Part shown: positions 13,373-25,610 of the stretch, in pieces | Position numbering within the stretch: the first letter of the stretch is position 1 | How the letters are laid out: each line of letters opens with the position of its first letter | Origin: Oreocharis arfaki | Lineage: Eukaryota > Chordata > Aves > Passeriformes > Paramythiidae | DNA: 64,000 nucleotides | Reading direction: 5' to 3' | NCBI GenBank assembly: GCA_013398015.1 | Contig: VZRR01012414.1 | Coordinates: 704,150-768,149, forward strand | Position numbers and translations under genes: made by a program | The notes under the pieces: model-generated | The model's input: only the letters and a program-made list of their open reading frames with translations | Told to the model about the DNA's origin: nothing | The model's database searches: none

Positions 13373-16300
13373 ACAGATGCCAATATCTCTTCAATAACTA
13401 TAGAAATCAGTGTTTCGATGGTTGCTACCAGCTCATAGTACACCAGATAGCCCAAAACGATCCTGACAGAGCTATTAACCTGTGTATGAGTAGGTATTTT
13501 GTGGAGAGAGATGGAAAAACTTGTTAGAGAGCCCTTCCACTGATGCACTCTAATACAGAATAATTAAGAGAGGAGTCCAGTCCAAATTTCTTCCCATATA
13601 TCTAGGCTGGTTTACAACCTCAAACATATAAAAATCTTGAACCTGTCTCACAGAATCCTGAGATTAAGTTTAAAAATGTGAGCATTTAAAAAAAAAAATT
13701 GTTTCCCTTTGTTGGTTTCTGAACCTTTTTGGGTACTGTTGAGCCAAGACTTCAAATGTATTTTAATGAATGTGAGGGTTGTAATTAAAACATTTTTACT
13801 TAATATTTTTTAAATCCTTCATTAGGATATTCCTACGATAGAAGGGTATTTTCATGATGAATCTTGTCGACAGGAACAGGAATTCAAGGAAAACACAAAA
13901 TATTTCAGAGATAACTGCTAAAACAAACTTTTCAGTTTTTAGGAATTTGAGCAACTATGCACCAATATTTGAAAGAGACTGAATCTATTGCTATCAGGCA
14001 GCACTTCTTTCAGTGGATTCTGGGTGCTGAACTCCCTTATCCTATCTCAGTCAATCTTTCCAGTCACTGCCCTTTGTTTTTGGCCAGGACTGTGACAGAA
14101 AAAGCAGTGCACTCAGACTAATGTCTTAAATTTCTCTCACCTTCTTATGCATACTACATAGAAAAAAAAAAGGAATATATCTTCTTCAACAAGGAATTAA
14201 CAGAAATATATTTTGACCAAAACTAATTAATATTTAATTCTGAGACAGAGAAGAGTGCCTGTTTGTGATTCAAGAAATTCTTGTGTGCTGTCAGAAAAAT
14301 ATTTCAAGTAAGCATGTTAACAATGGGGTGTCTTGCAATATCTAAAATTTTCATTTTCTTGAGACTCAGGATAATTACACACTTCTGTTCTCTGAGATTT
14401 TGTGAGCAATAGCAAATAAAGCAAACTCAAATGTTTTCTGTCACCTAGACAGGTGTTACTGTAAGCTAACAGAAGAAACACCAAAAAAACCATCCAGAAA
14501 ATAAACACAAGCCTTGCTCACTAAATAGTCATTTGACATCCCTTTTCACGGAGTTTGCCCCTTGAGCAAAGATATCTGTGATAAGGATAAGCTCACATTG
14601 TAAATGCTACTTTATAGCCAGCTATATTGAACTGTGCTAAAGGCAATATTTATGGTTAATATTACTGTGCAAATTTCTTAGAAAGACAATGCTGCTGATA
14701 TTTCTATCAGAGTAAGACTTGTGTCCAAACTTCTACCCATATTTTTCAAAGCTACTAGAAATGGAAATTTTTAAATTATTTTTCTTCATTTTTTTGCCGA
14801 TTTTGCTTTTCTTGAAGACAAAGCTCTTGAAGACAATAGCTTCGCCTATTAAATTGTCTTTATCCAAGGAATTTTCTCACTTTTAATCTTAATCATCTTC
14901 CCCACGCCCCCAGGAAGAGGAGGTGAGCAAGTGTCTGTGTGGACCTGAGATGCCCACTGGGGCTAATCCACAACATAATTGTTTTATGGTCAGCCAAAGT
15001 GAGGTATAATGCCTTAAATTCATTCCAGCTTTGGCTATTACTTAAAATATAAAGTTCATGTGACGTGAATCTCAACACCAGATCCAGCCTGTTCTCTACT
15101 TTCTGATTTTAGAATACAAGAATGTGCATGAAGATAGAATGACATTCATTTCCACTGTAATTTACACAAACCAGTGGTATTCTGACAACGGGTCTCACTG
15201 AAATTGCCCAATAAAAAAGTGTAAATCATATGCCTATTCAATATTTATGATAACTGCAGATAGGCAAAAATGAAGTAACCCCCACTTTTGTGGCTGGGAT
15301 AGTCCAACTTGGAAAGACATATGTTTCCTTTCTGCAGAGTACCGATGCCGTTTCTGTGGAATGTTACAATAACTAACGTGCAGAGGATCCTGTTTAAGTG
15401 ATAGTACGTCAAGATTCAATAAAATACTTAATCACTACCCTCCTTCTGTCTTCTAAGATTTTAAAGTTTCTGTGTAGCTGTTCTTGATGCATTTTTCTTC
15501 TAGAAATGCTACAGCCAAAATTGCAAAGGGGAAATCTAAAGCCTCCTACCAAATCTATGCAGTCCACATTTTCAGAGATGATCACATATTTTTACTCACT
15601 TGTGGGCACAAACAGTTTAGGCATCTCATAATCCAATTTTGACTTATGAACGCACAGCATGCTTTCAGAAATACGCTTGCATGTGTAATTAATAGATATG
15701 GGGTAATGCTTACAGCTCCTGCCAAAGCATTCAGCAGAGAGCACCCTGGAGAAGGAGATGAAAGCAACCAGAGCAGGAGCCTGACAAATTGGAATATGGG
15801 GCAGCAACAGCAGGAGCCCAGAGCAGATAAAAGTTTAATGCAACATTCTTGGGAACCAGATGGGGACTGAATCCCCAGCAGGGCTTAGAATGGGTCCTGA
15901 GATCGGCATGAAACAAACTGGTAAGTGTGAATTACCGAGATAGTGTTCTATCTTGGGATCTGTGGCAGCTCTGTAAACCATGTTTGCTTTTCTATCATGG
16001 TTTATGATGTCATTGAAAACCTCTGATAGAAATACAACCTCATAAGAAAAATACCCTCTATTTAATCTCCATCTTTTGTACATAATCAACAAATATTTGT
16101 TCACAGCAAATTTGACTTACATCTAGTCACATTTGAACTCAAGGAACTCCAGAGATGAAAAACAAAGCAATAATCTGCAGCTTTCCAAGCCCACCAGAAC
16201 ACTGTGTCACAGTGATGGAGAGTGGGAGGGAGCGCATTTCTGCTTGTGTGTCAGTGAAAGAAAAGGAAGGTGGACAAGTGCAGGGCTAGGTTAAGCATAT

Positions 16301-18544
16301 GGGAAGCAAGGAAAATACATTTTGAAAGACTTTCAGTCACACAACTCTTAAAGTCTCTGTGAGATATTTGGCTAAATTCCATGCAACACTGAAATTTGAG
16401 GGGAAAGTCTTTAGCCATTAGCCGTGATATAATTTAGTTTGAAAGCTTAATGAGAGAGGGAAAATAGCATTTGGGGGGCAAGGCATTTGCATAGCCCACT
16501 TCTTCTGCAGGTGTCTAATTGGTAGTGATACAGGTTTCATTAGAATACGCAGCAGGTTGTGGAGCTATCTAAAATGCCACTGAAGATAAATGCATTTTGT
16601 TATCAGCAAATGTAACCGCTTGCACTGAGAACCAAATGCAGAATATACTGTATGACAATTAAACTGCATCCATCATTTCATCCAGCTCTGTAGAAAAACA
16701 GGAACACACAAAGAGTTATTAACACCTTGTATGTTGCAGAGAAACTAGCTTAAAAGACACAAGTATGGAATTCTGACGTTGGGGTGAGTAAAACCAATCT
16801 ACAAGCTTCAGTAGTGCTATGTTTGCTGCAGTCCTTGCTGGAGCAAAAAAGGCAACACAATCACAATCTGTAGTTAATGAGCTTCTGTACTTTCAAGACA
16901 CAATGTAAGAAGGTAAAAGGGGTTTATACTAAATCCTGTGTGCAGGGAATTAATTCTTAGATATGCTGTTCTCTTGCAGGCATGCAGTATTTTTGCATGG
17001 AAGATTTAAAGGATTGTTGTCTGAGGAGAAAATGGTCTTGGGCTGGGAGCAGTTAAGAAATACAAATCACAACCCAGAAGGAAATACTATTTTTGGGCCA
17101 CTTCTGTCTCTCTACTAGTCTTTAAAACTGAGCATGATAGCAAATACATATCTATAAAGCTAGAGGAATCAAATGCAGTATGGGTCTTAAACCCATAAAC
17201 ATTAGCAAAAGTAGGCAAAAGCAACCAGCCAAAGTGAAATAGGAGATAAACAGGTAGCACAGAGTTGTAAAGTATCCTAAATAAAGTTATTGCTACACAC
17301 CTGTTACATTTATGTTATCTTATGTTCCCTAGCCTTTGGGAAGGAAAGGGGAAAAAAAAAGGGTTTTTTGTCTTATATTTGAAATTGTGCACTTTTGCTT
17401 GGGCATCTCTTTTTATCATATATTTGTAGAGCACTTGGCAGAGAAAGACTTGGCCCACGGCTGGTAGTCCTAGGCAATCTGCTTACACAAGGAAGAGGTG
17501 TCATTAATAAGAAAGCATCTGGCTACCCTTTTATTCATAAGAGCTGGAGTTCTTGGGTATTTTGGAGGGAACCAAAGAGGAACTTGTTTTGTATTTTTGT
17601 TCTTCTAACAGTAAAAAACTTGAAAAGTGTTATCACAGGTGGAAAAAAAAAATCTCAGTTCTCAGCGTGCTAAGTGTGAACACTGGGAGGAATTTCAGAA
17701 GGTGATTTCTTCTAAGAATCATAACGGTTTACTTGCAGTTTCAGTAATAGAATATATTGGGCTGGGATTTTTTGTTTTTTTGGTTCTGGCATTTTTTTTT
17801 TTACATTCAGGAAATGCTCAGAAATTTATAATGGAGAGACAGGAAGGCACCTCACTGACTGGTACAAAGGATGCCTTAGCACAGAGGAGGAGAACCTGAT
17901 AGATTTATTTGAAAGCACATTTGCTTTCAATAGCCAGGGCTGCTCATGTCTCTCCTGGGCTTCTTCGCTGCCAAGCAATGAAAAACCACCAGAGCTAAAT
18001 GTACCATCCCCTTTGAGCTCCCACCAGTCTGAAGATTACATGAGTTTCTTAGGCCACTACTGCTAACTCTTCTGCAGGCTTTTCATACTTTATACCAACC
18101 ACCTGCCTGCTGTCACCTGCCACAATCCTTCACTGCATTATCTGTCTTTGAAAAACTGCTATTTTCAATTACAGCTGGTGTTTCACAGAAACTGTGAGGG
18201 TGTTCTCAATCCCATATTTTGTGTATTAATTAGCCAGTAAATAAATATTTAAAGCTCTGTACTTAACTATGTACTACAGGAACTTTAGATGAGTTTTATA
18301 AGGGAAAAAAAAAAGGTTTGCAGCATTCTACCGCTTTACTTGATATATTCTCTTTCTGTATAACTCCTTTCCTTCTCCTATGTAATTTTTGAGCCTGCTG
18401 GCAGATTTTAATCAAATTTAACAGAGACATCTAGATATTAAAATCGTACAAATTTCATGAAGAGAGAAAACGGAAGAGGAGAAAACAACCTATTACTACA
18501 TCCACAGAGGGAAGGTTAAAATGTATCTAAAGCTTTTTCTACAG
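13373..18544. other. unannotated unique sequence; possible conserved non-coding block at 16400-16700
   Basis: No gene or mobile element was recognised. A GTAAGT donor-like site follows AAACTG at about 15919, after a GC-richer 200 bp, but no convincing acceptor pairs with it. The block 16400-16700 has the texture of a conserved enhancer and holds an octamer-type ATTTGCAT at 16485-16492. This is only an impression, because no comparison was possible. Confidence 0.45.
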
Positions 18545-18645
18545 GCTGGTTTGGTGGTCCACCAGGCAGCACATGTACCTGGACCAGACAAGCAGCACAA
18601 ACAGAGCTTGCAACTCAGCACAACCAGCTTTTCTTGCCTAGCCAG
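18545..18645 (+). other. candidate exon, 101 bp (unproven)
   Basis: An acceptor CTTTTTCTACAG ends at 18544 and a donor CAG/GTAGGT begins at 18646. Two of the three forward frames are open across the segment, so an open frame alone says little. Neither translation resembles a family I know. It could equally be a non-coding RNA exon or chance. Confidence 0.15.
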
Positions 18646-20738
18646 GTAGGTAGCAAATGTGACAAGGTGCTAGAGCATCGTGTAAGTGCTTTTCTTTTGG
18701 GGTTTTGTTGTTGTGTGCTTTTTATTTTTCTGGTTGGGGTTTTTTGGCAAATGAGGTATTATTGCTGTTGAGAAGTGAGGGCAGGGATGATTTCAGGAAG
18801 ACATGAGAGTTATTCCTGGAGGCCACTGAAGGAAAAAATGAGAGTATTGTGGAAAAATAAGTCTTTTGGGCAGAGGGAAGGCACAACAATAACTGTAAAG
18901 GAACCAAAATCACAGGAATTCAAATCTTACTAATTGCTCTGCCTATGTAATAACTTCTTTTGCATTTGCTCATTTATATTCCATCCTTTTTGGATTCTCC
19001 ATTTGCACATTGTTTTTCTACATCTAAGATTATATTCTAAACAGTCAAACTAACCCATTCCCCTTTTTAGTATAAAACAAAGCTTTCCCAGCTTCATAGA
19101 GGACTGAGTGTATGAACATATTTTGCTTGTCCAATAAATGCAATAAAAAGTGAATAATTATTGTGTTTATTAACTATGGAGAACAACTTTTCTCAATGAA
19201 TTCAGTCATTTTGCAAAACATCCCTGAGCGGGCTGGCAATTATATTCTCTGTATTTGTGTATTTGTAGTAGTTTATACGCACAGTTTTTAACCTCCTGTA
19301 GAATTTATTCATAACTGGTCAGTATGATTATTTTCTATTTACTCTGTGCACTTTGATTAAACACCAAAATCAGATGGTATTATTTTTGCTCCAAGAATGA
19401 GTGACCTATGCATTATAAACACGAAAATTGCTTTGTTTGTTAATGAATTATACATGAATATCCACTGGTTTTGATGGCTCTTGAGATAAAGGCAAAAAAG
19501 AGGCTTTAATAAATGGCTATGATGCTTTCACTAGCAGTGAATACTCTATAAATCTATTCTTTCTAGTATTCACGATTCATTCCCTTTCTTGGACTATTCA
19601 CATGAATAAGGTCTTCCTTGTACAAATGTTTGTGAATAAAAACCCTGTGAGTGTGACTGAAATAAATCAGCAGATATAGTCACAGAACACAGGCAAATAT
19701 CTTGTTACTTGGTGCACCTCCAATTCAAATACAGTGGGAGCTTAATCTTGCTGGCTGTTTTAGACAAACTCAAGTTCCTAAAATTAGGAAAGCAGAACCA
19801 TGGCATAGTCCTTGAAGACAGACAGAATCCGAATTTTTCAGAGCTGAAGTTACACAGGAAGCCCAGCCCTGCATTGTTCATAAGCACACAGTGTGAATAT
19901 CTTATAGGATGCGTTGCATTTGAAAAATGTATAGTGTATGTGATACTAATCATTACAATAGAACAGATTTCTGTTCCTAATGTCTGCATAAAGCAAGAGA
20001 CAAACAAGAATCTGAGGGGTATTTTTTTCAAAAAAATTAACTATATTAAATTCTGAGAAATAACAGTGGGTGCAGCAGAGTGTACACAAAGGATTCAGTT
20101 TGAAAAAAATATAATACTTGTCATGAAATATATGGTCTGTGAGACTCAGGAGGCATACTGCTTGGAAAGAGAGCAATGAAATAGAATAAAAATGCTTTAA
20201 AATGCATAATTATCATGCATTAAGCTGAAAAAACAGGGGATAGAAATATCCATGCTCTTCAAAATGTCAAGTTGAACACCTTGCTGTGAGCCAGACTGCT
20301 TAATGTATGTGTGGCTTTCAGTTCTGAACTTCTAATGCACAGAGGACAGCATGACAGGATGTTATAACTTTATAAAGAGGACATGAAAACTGTAACATTT
20401 CATTAACATTAAATCAGTTATTAACATGTCTGAAGAGGTACATTTTTGAAGTCTGATACTTTGTTCAAATGAACACAAGTTAAAATGTCACATGCCTGAG
20501 ACCACTGCTGTGTTCAATGTCTTAGTTAAGGATGCAGTCAAGGGCCGCTGTGTTCAGGAATATCAAAGAAAGCCTATTAATTTTTTTCCCTATTCAGATA
20601 AATAAACAAATCTTGCTAATACGAGAAGTATTTTAAAATTGAATATATTTTATTCTTTTTTCTTTCTGCTCCTGAATCACAGTAAAATCTGGCAAAAAAA
20701 ACCCTTTTATGATGGAAATTTTTGCCTGAAAGTCAGGA

Positions 20739-20753
20739 TTTTTTTTTTTTTTT
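20739..20753 (+). repeat. T15 homopolymer
   Basis: Fifteen consecutive T. Confidence 0.95.
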
Positions 20754-21027
20754 GTCAATATAGTTGTTTTAAAAGGGCAGTTTTATTGACTGTGGGCAAT
20801 GGGTAATTCTCCTTGCTGACTCTGCTGTTAAAAGGTGTAATTGTGGCACTATTATTTGTGATGAGTGATGCTTCACTTCATGAAAATAATCCTCAAAGAC
20901 AGCAAAGGCAATTAGAATCAGACTCCACAATGAAGCACGTAAAACACCTCAAACTTTTTGATCCCTGCTTCTAAATATAGCGTTTATGGAAGGGCTATGG
21001 AAGCCCAGACAAGTCCATATAAGTCTG

Positions 21028-21059
21028 CTCTCTTTCTCTCTCTCTCTTTTCTTTTTCCT
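21028..21059 (+). repeat. TC-rich polypyrimidine tract
   Basis: Thirty-two consecutive pyrimidines, mostly alternating T and C in the first part. Confidence 0.9.
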
Positions 21060-23738
21060 AAGGATAGTTTGATAAAAGTAATCAGTTTAATACAATGACC
21101 TTGCTTCCAAGAACTAGGTTACTGAAGATGATTTTGTTTGCATATGTAAATGTAATTATTTTCTGTCTGAATGCAGATAGCTGCACACCAAACCTCAATA
21201 TGCAGAGGAACAATGATTCAGGGTTTTAGGTAAGATATCAAAACAGCTGTACACCCTAATTTGTCATACACATCCATAGAAAAGTCCCCCTATGAATGTA
21301 CATACAAGCAAGTTCTCCTTTGGAACTTGGTTACTATTCTATTCACTAGGCAACAGAATATAAGGGAAATAGGAAATGCTAAATGCCACCAGGATTTCAG
21401 GAAGTTGCAGAGTGTTTTGCTCCATGGAGAAAAATCTTAATATTACCAGAAATGTAGTTTTTAAAGTCAGAGGGGAGTGCTAATGGGATTTTCTGCATAA
21501 CAGGACAGGAAACTTCAGAACCAAGTATAAAGATACTGCCCAGTGACATTCTGTACAGAATTCAAAATAGCATACAACCTTGGTTTAACCACTTAAATGA
21601 TGAGGGCTCCTCCAGCTCTTTAGGGAAGGTTAATTACTTCTATTTAATAAACAAGCCCTTTGAATTTATCTAACTAAAATTTTCAATCATAATTTTTACT
21701 GCAACTTTGGTTTCTCCTAGATCAAAAAATTATCTGCTAGGATTTTTCTGGTCATTATACTGGAGTGAACATACTGGATAAATTGAGTTTCCTATACTTC
21801 TTGCTATGTTTTATTAATCACTATTTTCCCACTGCTCTCTTGTTGTTCACTACCCCTCTAAAAATGTCATCAGCAAAACTGTGTCCAGGAGACCAACAGC
21901 TATTTGCAGCTGTAGTGTTCTATACTCATAGGTTATCTTTATCCTCAGAGCTATTGTATCTGAGACTTTCCTTAATCTCTTGTGCCTCCAAATTTTGTCT
22001 AACATCAGTGCAATCCAAAATATTCTCTCATCTCACAGGAACAACTTACATTGTCTTTTCTTGGATGTATGACCTTGGATTTTGTATTGTTTGCATTTTT
22101 CAGATGAGTTTACTTCACCAAGCAATCCAGATTAATCCATAAAGCTGACTTGACTCTGGGAATTTTATTTGTGTGCTTATAATTTGATTTCAGTCCTAAT
22201 CAGATCCCAACTTGTGCCCAAATTATACATGGAACTGGAAGGTCTGCTCCAGGGCGTTGATCCCACAAGTGACCCCTTATGGCTTTTAAATAAAACAGAT
22301 ATTTTTTCATACCTTTGTTTGCAGTAAAACTGTCAAGAGTGTAATTTTCTTGAATGTATACCTGTTTGTTATCCTTGCAATTTAAAAAAAATTAGAAATA
22401 GTTGCTTTATTAACTTCAGGGAGGGTTTCACAAAATTACATTTTGGTGAAATCATATCTAAATCCCAAAGTCAAAATTTATACAGCCTTTCAGCATCTAA
22501 AAGAGGAAGCATTGTCCAAAACCACAGAGAAGAAAGCTTGCATAAGTATTTGCCCTTGGCTGTCTGTGGAACAGGTAAACTTCCCTGCAAACAAATTCAC
22601 GGGCACTAAACACTGTCCAGAATCCATTGCCAGAACCACAAAATTGAGTTAAAAATGAAAAGCTAATCTTGAGAATCTTGTGCTAATTCTTTTTAGGAAA
22701 CTAACTTGGGGCATGAGGTGTTTCCAGGCGCTTGCAGCAATGATCAGGCACAGACTATGATGTTTAGACTCTGCCTTATGGAAGGCAAAGAGGGAAGGGG
22801 ACACCAACACTGGCTGCTGTTGAACCAGAGTAGGACCAGCTTGCCTGGGGTCTGTCCAGAAAGACTGTCTCCTCCCAGCTGCTGAAACAGAAAATTAAGT
22901 TCCTCAAACCATGAGATTTATGTACATGCACCTGTCTGACAGACAGGCACACATCATGAGGGGGTTTGCTAGCTTCCAGCGATCATGTTTTCCAGTTTTT
23001 CTATGCAAGCTGCCACTCTCTGTGTGCTGACATGCGCCAGCAATATCATGCAGTAACAAGGTCAGGCATATATATATTCTGTTTTCTAAATTAGTGATTT
23101 GAAATCAGTAATTTCAGATATTACTGTCAGTTCAAAAATAATGATTTGACTGACTGGAATAAATACTGTATATTAGTCTTTAATTTACTCCTGGGATAAC
23201 AGCTTTATCTAAGACATATCAAAGCAATCCAGCTCTGACTGCAACTATGAGGGAAATGCCTTCTCCAATCTTACCAGACAGAATATAAAGAGAAACAAAT
23301 GGGTGATTTTGGTTTCACCTTGAGAAGGACCCAATTTTCCTGTTCTCTTGGAAACGTTTTCTCTTCCCAAAGTCAGAATTAAAGTAATATTTTTCTAAGC
23401 ACAGAGACTTAAGAATAGTGTATATGTATTCTACATGCATTTGTGTGCATATCCTGCTCTGTATTTGGGATGTGGCACTGCACAGTGTGTTAAATGATGT
23501 TGTGACTTACATGGTTCATAAGATTGAGACAAAAATTGTCCGATCGGGTTTTTGCTCTAAACATATCTTTTATATTTTTTTTCTAACTAGCAGTTGACAA
23601 GCTTGTTAACTTAAAAGGAGATGCTTCATCTCACTGAATCCAGCTGTATAAATATTTTAACATCATAAATGTGTTCCCTAGTGTTGCAGCACGTGGTAGT
23701 TTCAACTTCTAAACACGTAAGTATAATTCTTCTTTCAG

Positions 23739-23810
23739 CTGGGAGGGGAGGTAAGAGAAAGAGAACAAACATTTCTAGTGGTGAAGGGAAGGCAGGTGAG
23801 GCTCAGTCAG
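23739..23810 (+). other. candidate symmetric exon, 72 bp (unproven)
   Basis: The acceptor is ATTCTTCTTTCAG, ending at 23738. The donor is CAG/GTAAGA at 23811. Both fit consensus closely. The segment is 72 bp, a multiple of three. In the frame continuous with flanking sequence it would be a phase 1-1 cassette encoding about 24 residues, including the basic run GGKRKR and the small-residue run SSGEGKAGEA. A second frame is also open. Symmetric cassette exons with a basic patch are common in alternatively spliced genes, but no parent gene is visible here and the call rests on splice signals alone. Confidence 0.22.
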
Positions 23811-25084
23811 GTAAGAAACCAGATGATTCTTTAACAAGTGACCAGCTTGGTGCTTCAGCTAATTTTGTATTCCATTTTAAAGTCCCACTGGGATGCTAAG
23901 GTGCATTAGTGGAAGCTATTCTTATTTTTAGTGAGTGCAAGTATGTTTCATCTAGAACAATTTATATAATCAGTGGTAATTCCTGTTGAAAAGAATTTAA
24001 TCCAGACAGAGAATCTTGCTTTCAAAGGCAGAAATTGCTGCTAGGTGCTCTTAATTTTCAATGAGATGTTAAACACAGCCTTCATGCACAATTCGGAGTG
24101 CGTAGAAAAAAAAATCTTAAGAAGATATTACCAGCTTCTTTGTAAACTGTGGTAAGGAAGTATGTTGCTCCAGTTTGCAACATCAGAAAAATACTTATTT
24201 TGATACAATATTTTTGCATCCAAATGTAAAGGGTTTGCTACATAGCTTACAGGGCTGATATACAACAAGATAGAAATAACGTTTTGTGTGATAAATGTGA
24301 AGATTTATAGAGGCAAATCCTTACATCCATCTTTGAATAACACTCAGTTTTCCATTCACTTGTTCCAGGAATGGTAACTGTACTGCCCCATGCCACAATC
24401 TTTCCCTCTTCTGGGAAAGTCTGAGGTTTCCACTGACTCAACAGAAGCTCCACACACCCCCAGGAGGCCTCTTTGGCTGTGTTTTCTGCCTACACAAATG
24501 AAGGAGTTTATGAAGTGGAAACCTCTCTGATTTTCACTTCACTAATCTGTATCAACCGTACAAAACTATAAAATCTGTGCTTTTACACAGTTTTCAAATT
24601 ATTTAAGTTCACATTTTGTATTAAAGTCTCACAGAATTGAAAAGGCATTTTTTTAACATTACAAACTGCAGAATACATTGAGGATCCTTACCCCATATGT
24701 CTGATATTGTTATACATTATGAATAAGAACTCGGTCTAGCCAGCTACAGAACAGTCCTTAAATATTGATAAAACACAGTTTTTGTGTACTTTAACCCAGG
24801 GAAAGCAAAGCTTTCTGGTGCACTATTGCAACACCGGCCTTTTAATACCATATGACTTGTGATAAATTATTGACTACATTTTTCTAAATAATGTATCCTC
24901 ATCAGTTCAAGAAATTCAGTAAAGCATGGTAGAACCATCTGCCACTAGCTCGTATCTGGTATGTGTGGTTCTGTACATCTAGAAAACTGAGCACTGCTAG
25001 TATTTAACTAAACATTTCTAGAGTAATGAACATAGCCCTATTGCAAAACACCTAAAGCTTCAAGAAACTGGATCCACACACGGG
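23811..25084. other. unannotated AT-rich unique sequence
   Basis: No gene, repeat family or RNA gene was recognised. Confidence 0.55.
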
Positions 25085-25610
25085 AGCAGGGCTGGCCACA
25101 TCTAAACCTTTGGCTTGCAGGATTATGAACTGGATATCCTTGCCCTCAACCCTGACTCTGGCCATGTTCTGCTGTTCACCTGGAGGGACCTTGGACATGA
25201 CCCATTACCTCCTGTCTGTCAACAAGACCTTTCACTGGTGCCATGTGGATCTTGCTTGGAGCTGTGCCCAGGTCCTTGAGGGCACTGCTTGTATTGTGGT
25301 CAGCCAGATCCCCTCAGCTCATCCTCCCATGCCAGGGCAGCCCTGCTTTTGCTACTCCCTTATCAAGCCTGTACCAGATGACAGTTTGGACAGCACAGCC
25401 TGCCTAAGGGAAAGCCATGGATTGGCAGAAGTTCTGAATGTTTTCTGTTTTCATGTTTTGAAAGTGTTCAGCTTTGTCTTGATGTTCCTTGCTTGCATTG
25501 TACAACAATGTAGAAGACTAAATTACAAGTTTCATAAAATAAACCCTGTGTACAAGGATACTACAGTTGCCTACCATTACAGCTATTTACACACATAGTC
25601 TGTTTTCCAG
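25085..25610 (+). other. GC-richer segment with a 162-codon open frame, identity unknown
   Basis: A block clearly richer in GC than its neighbours starts near 25085 and fades after about 25430. The plus strand is open for 162 codons (25110-25598), but the frame starts at TTG. The first ATG is at 25124, just after an acceptor-like CCTTTGGCTTGCAG. The predicted protein has scattered cysteines and a hydrophobic stretch near its end (FVLMFLACIV), and no family is recognised. It could be an unnamed old repeat, a decayed retroposed sequence or a non-coding exon. Confidence 0.25.

Larger units (their letters stand above)
18646..23738. other. unannotated AT-rich unique sequence
   Basis: No gene was recognised. 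It includes a T15 run at 20739-20753 and a pyrimidine tract at 21028-21059. An exon-like 53-bp segment lies at 21177-21229, between GAATGCAG and GTAAGA, but is too short to weigh. The forward frame at 21765-22142 is rich in hydrophobic residues, which is typical of chance frames in T-rich DNA. Confidence 0.5.

Noticed and set aside
19705..20056. Open frames of 108 and 115 codons on opposite strands over the same DNA
   Set aside because: Mutually overlapping frames with no recognisable protein on either strand. Chance.
21177..21229. 53-bp exon-like segment between GAATGCAG and GTAAGA
   Set aside because: Short, not a multiple of three, and no supporting context. Many such pairs are expected by chance.
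21765..22142. 125-codon hydrophobic open frame on the plus strand
   Set aside because: The hydrophobicity follows from T-rich DNA, and the residue order matches no membrane protein I know.
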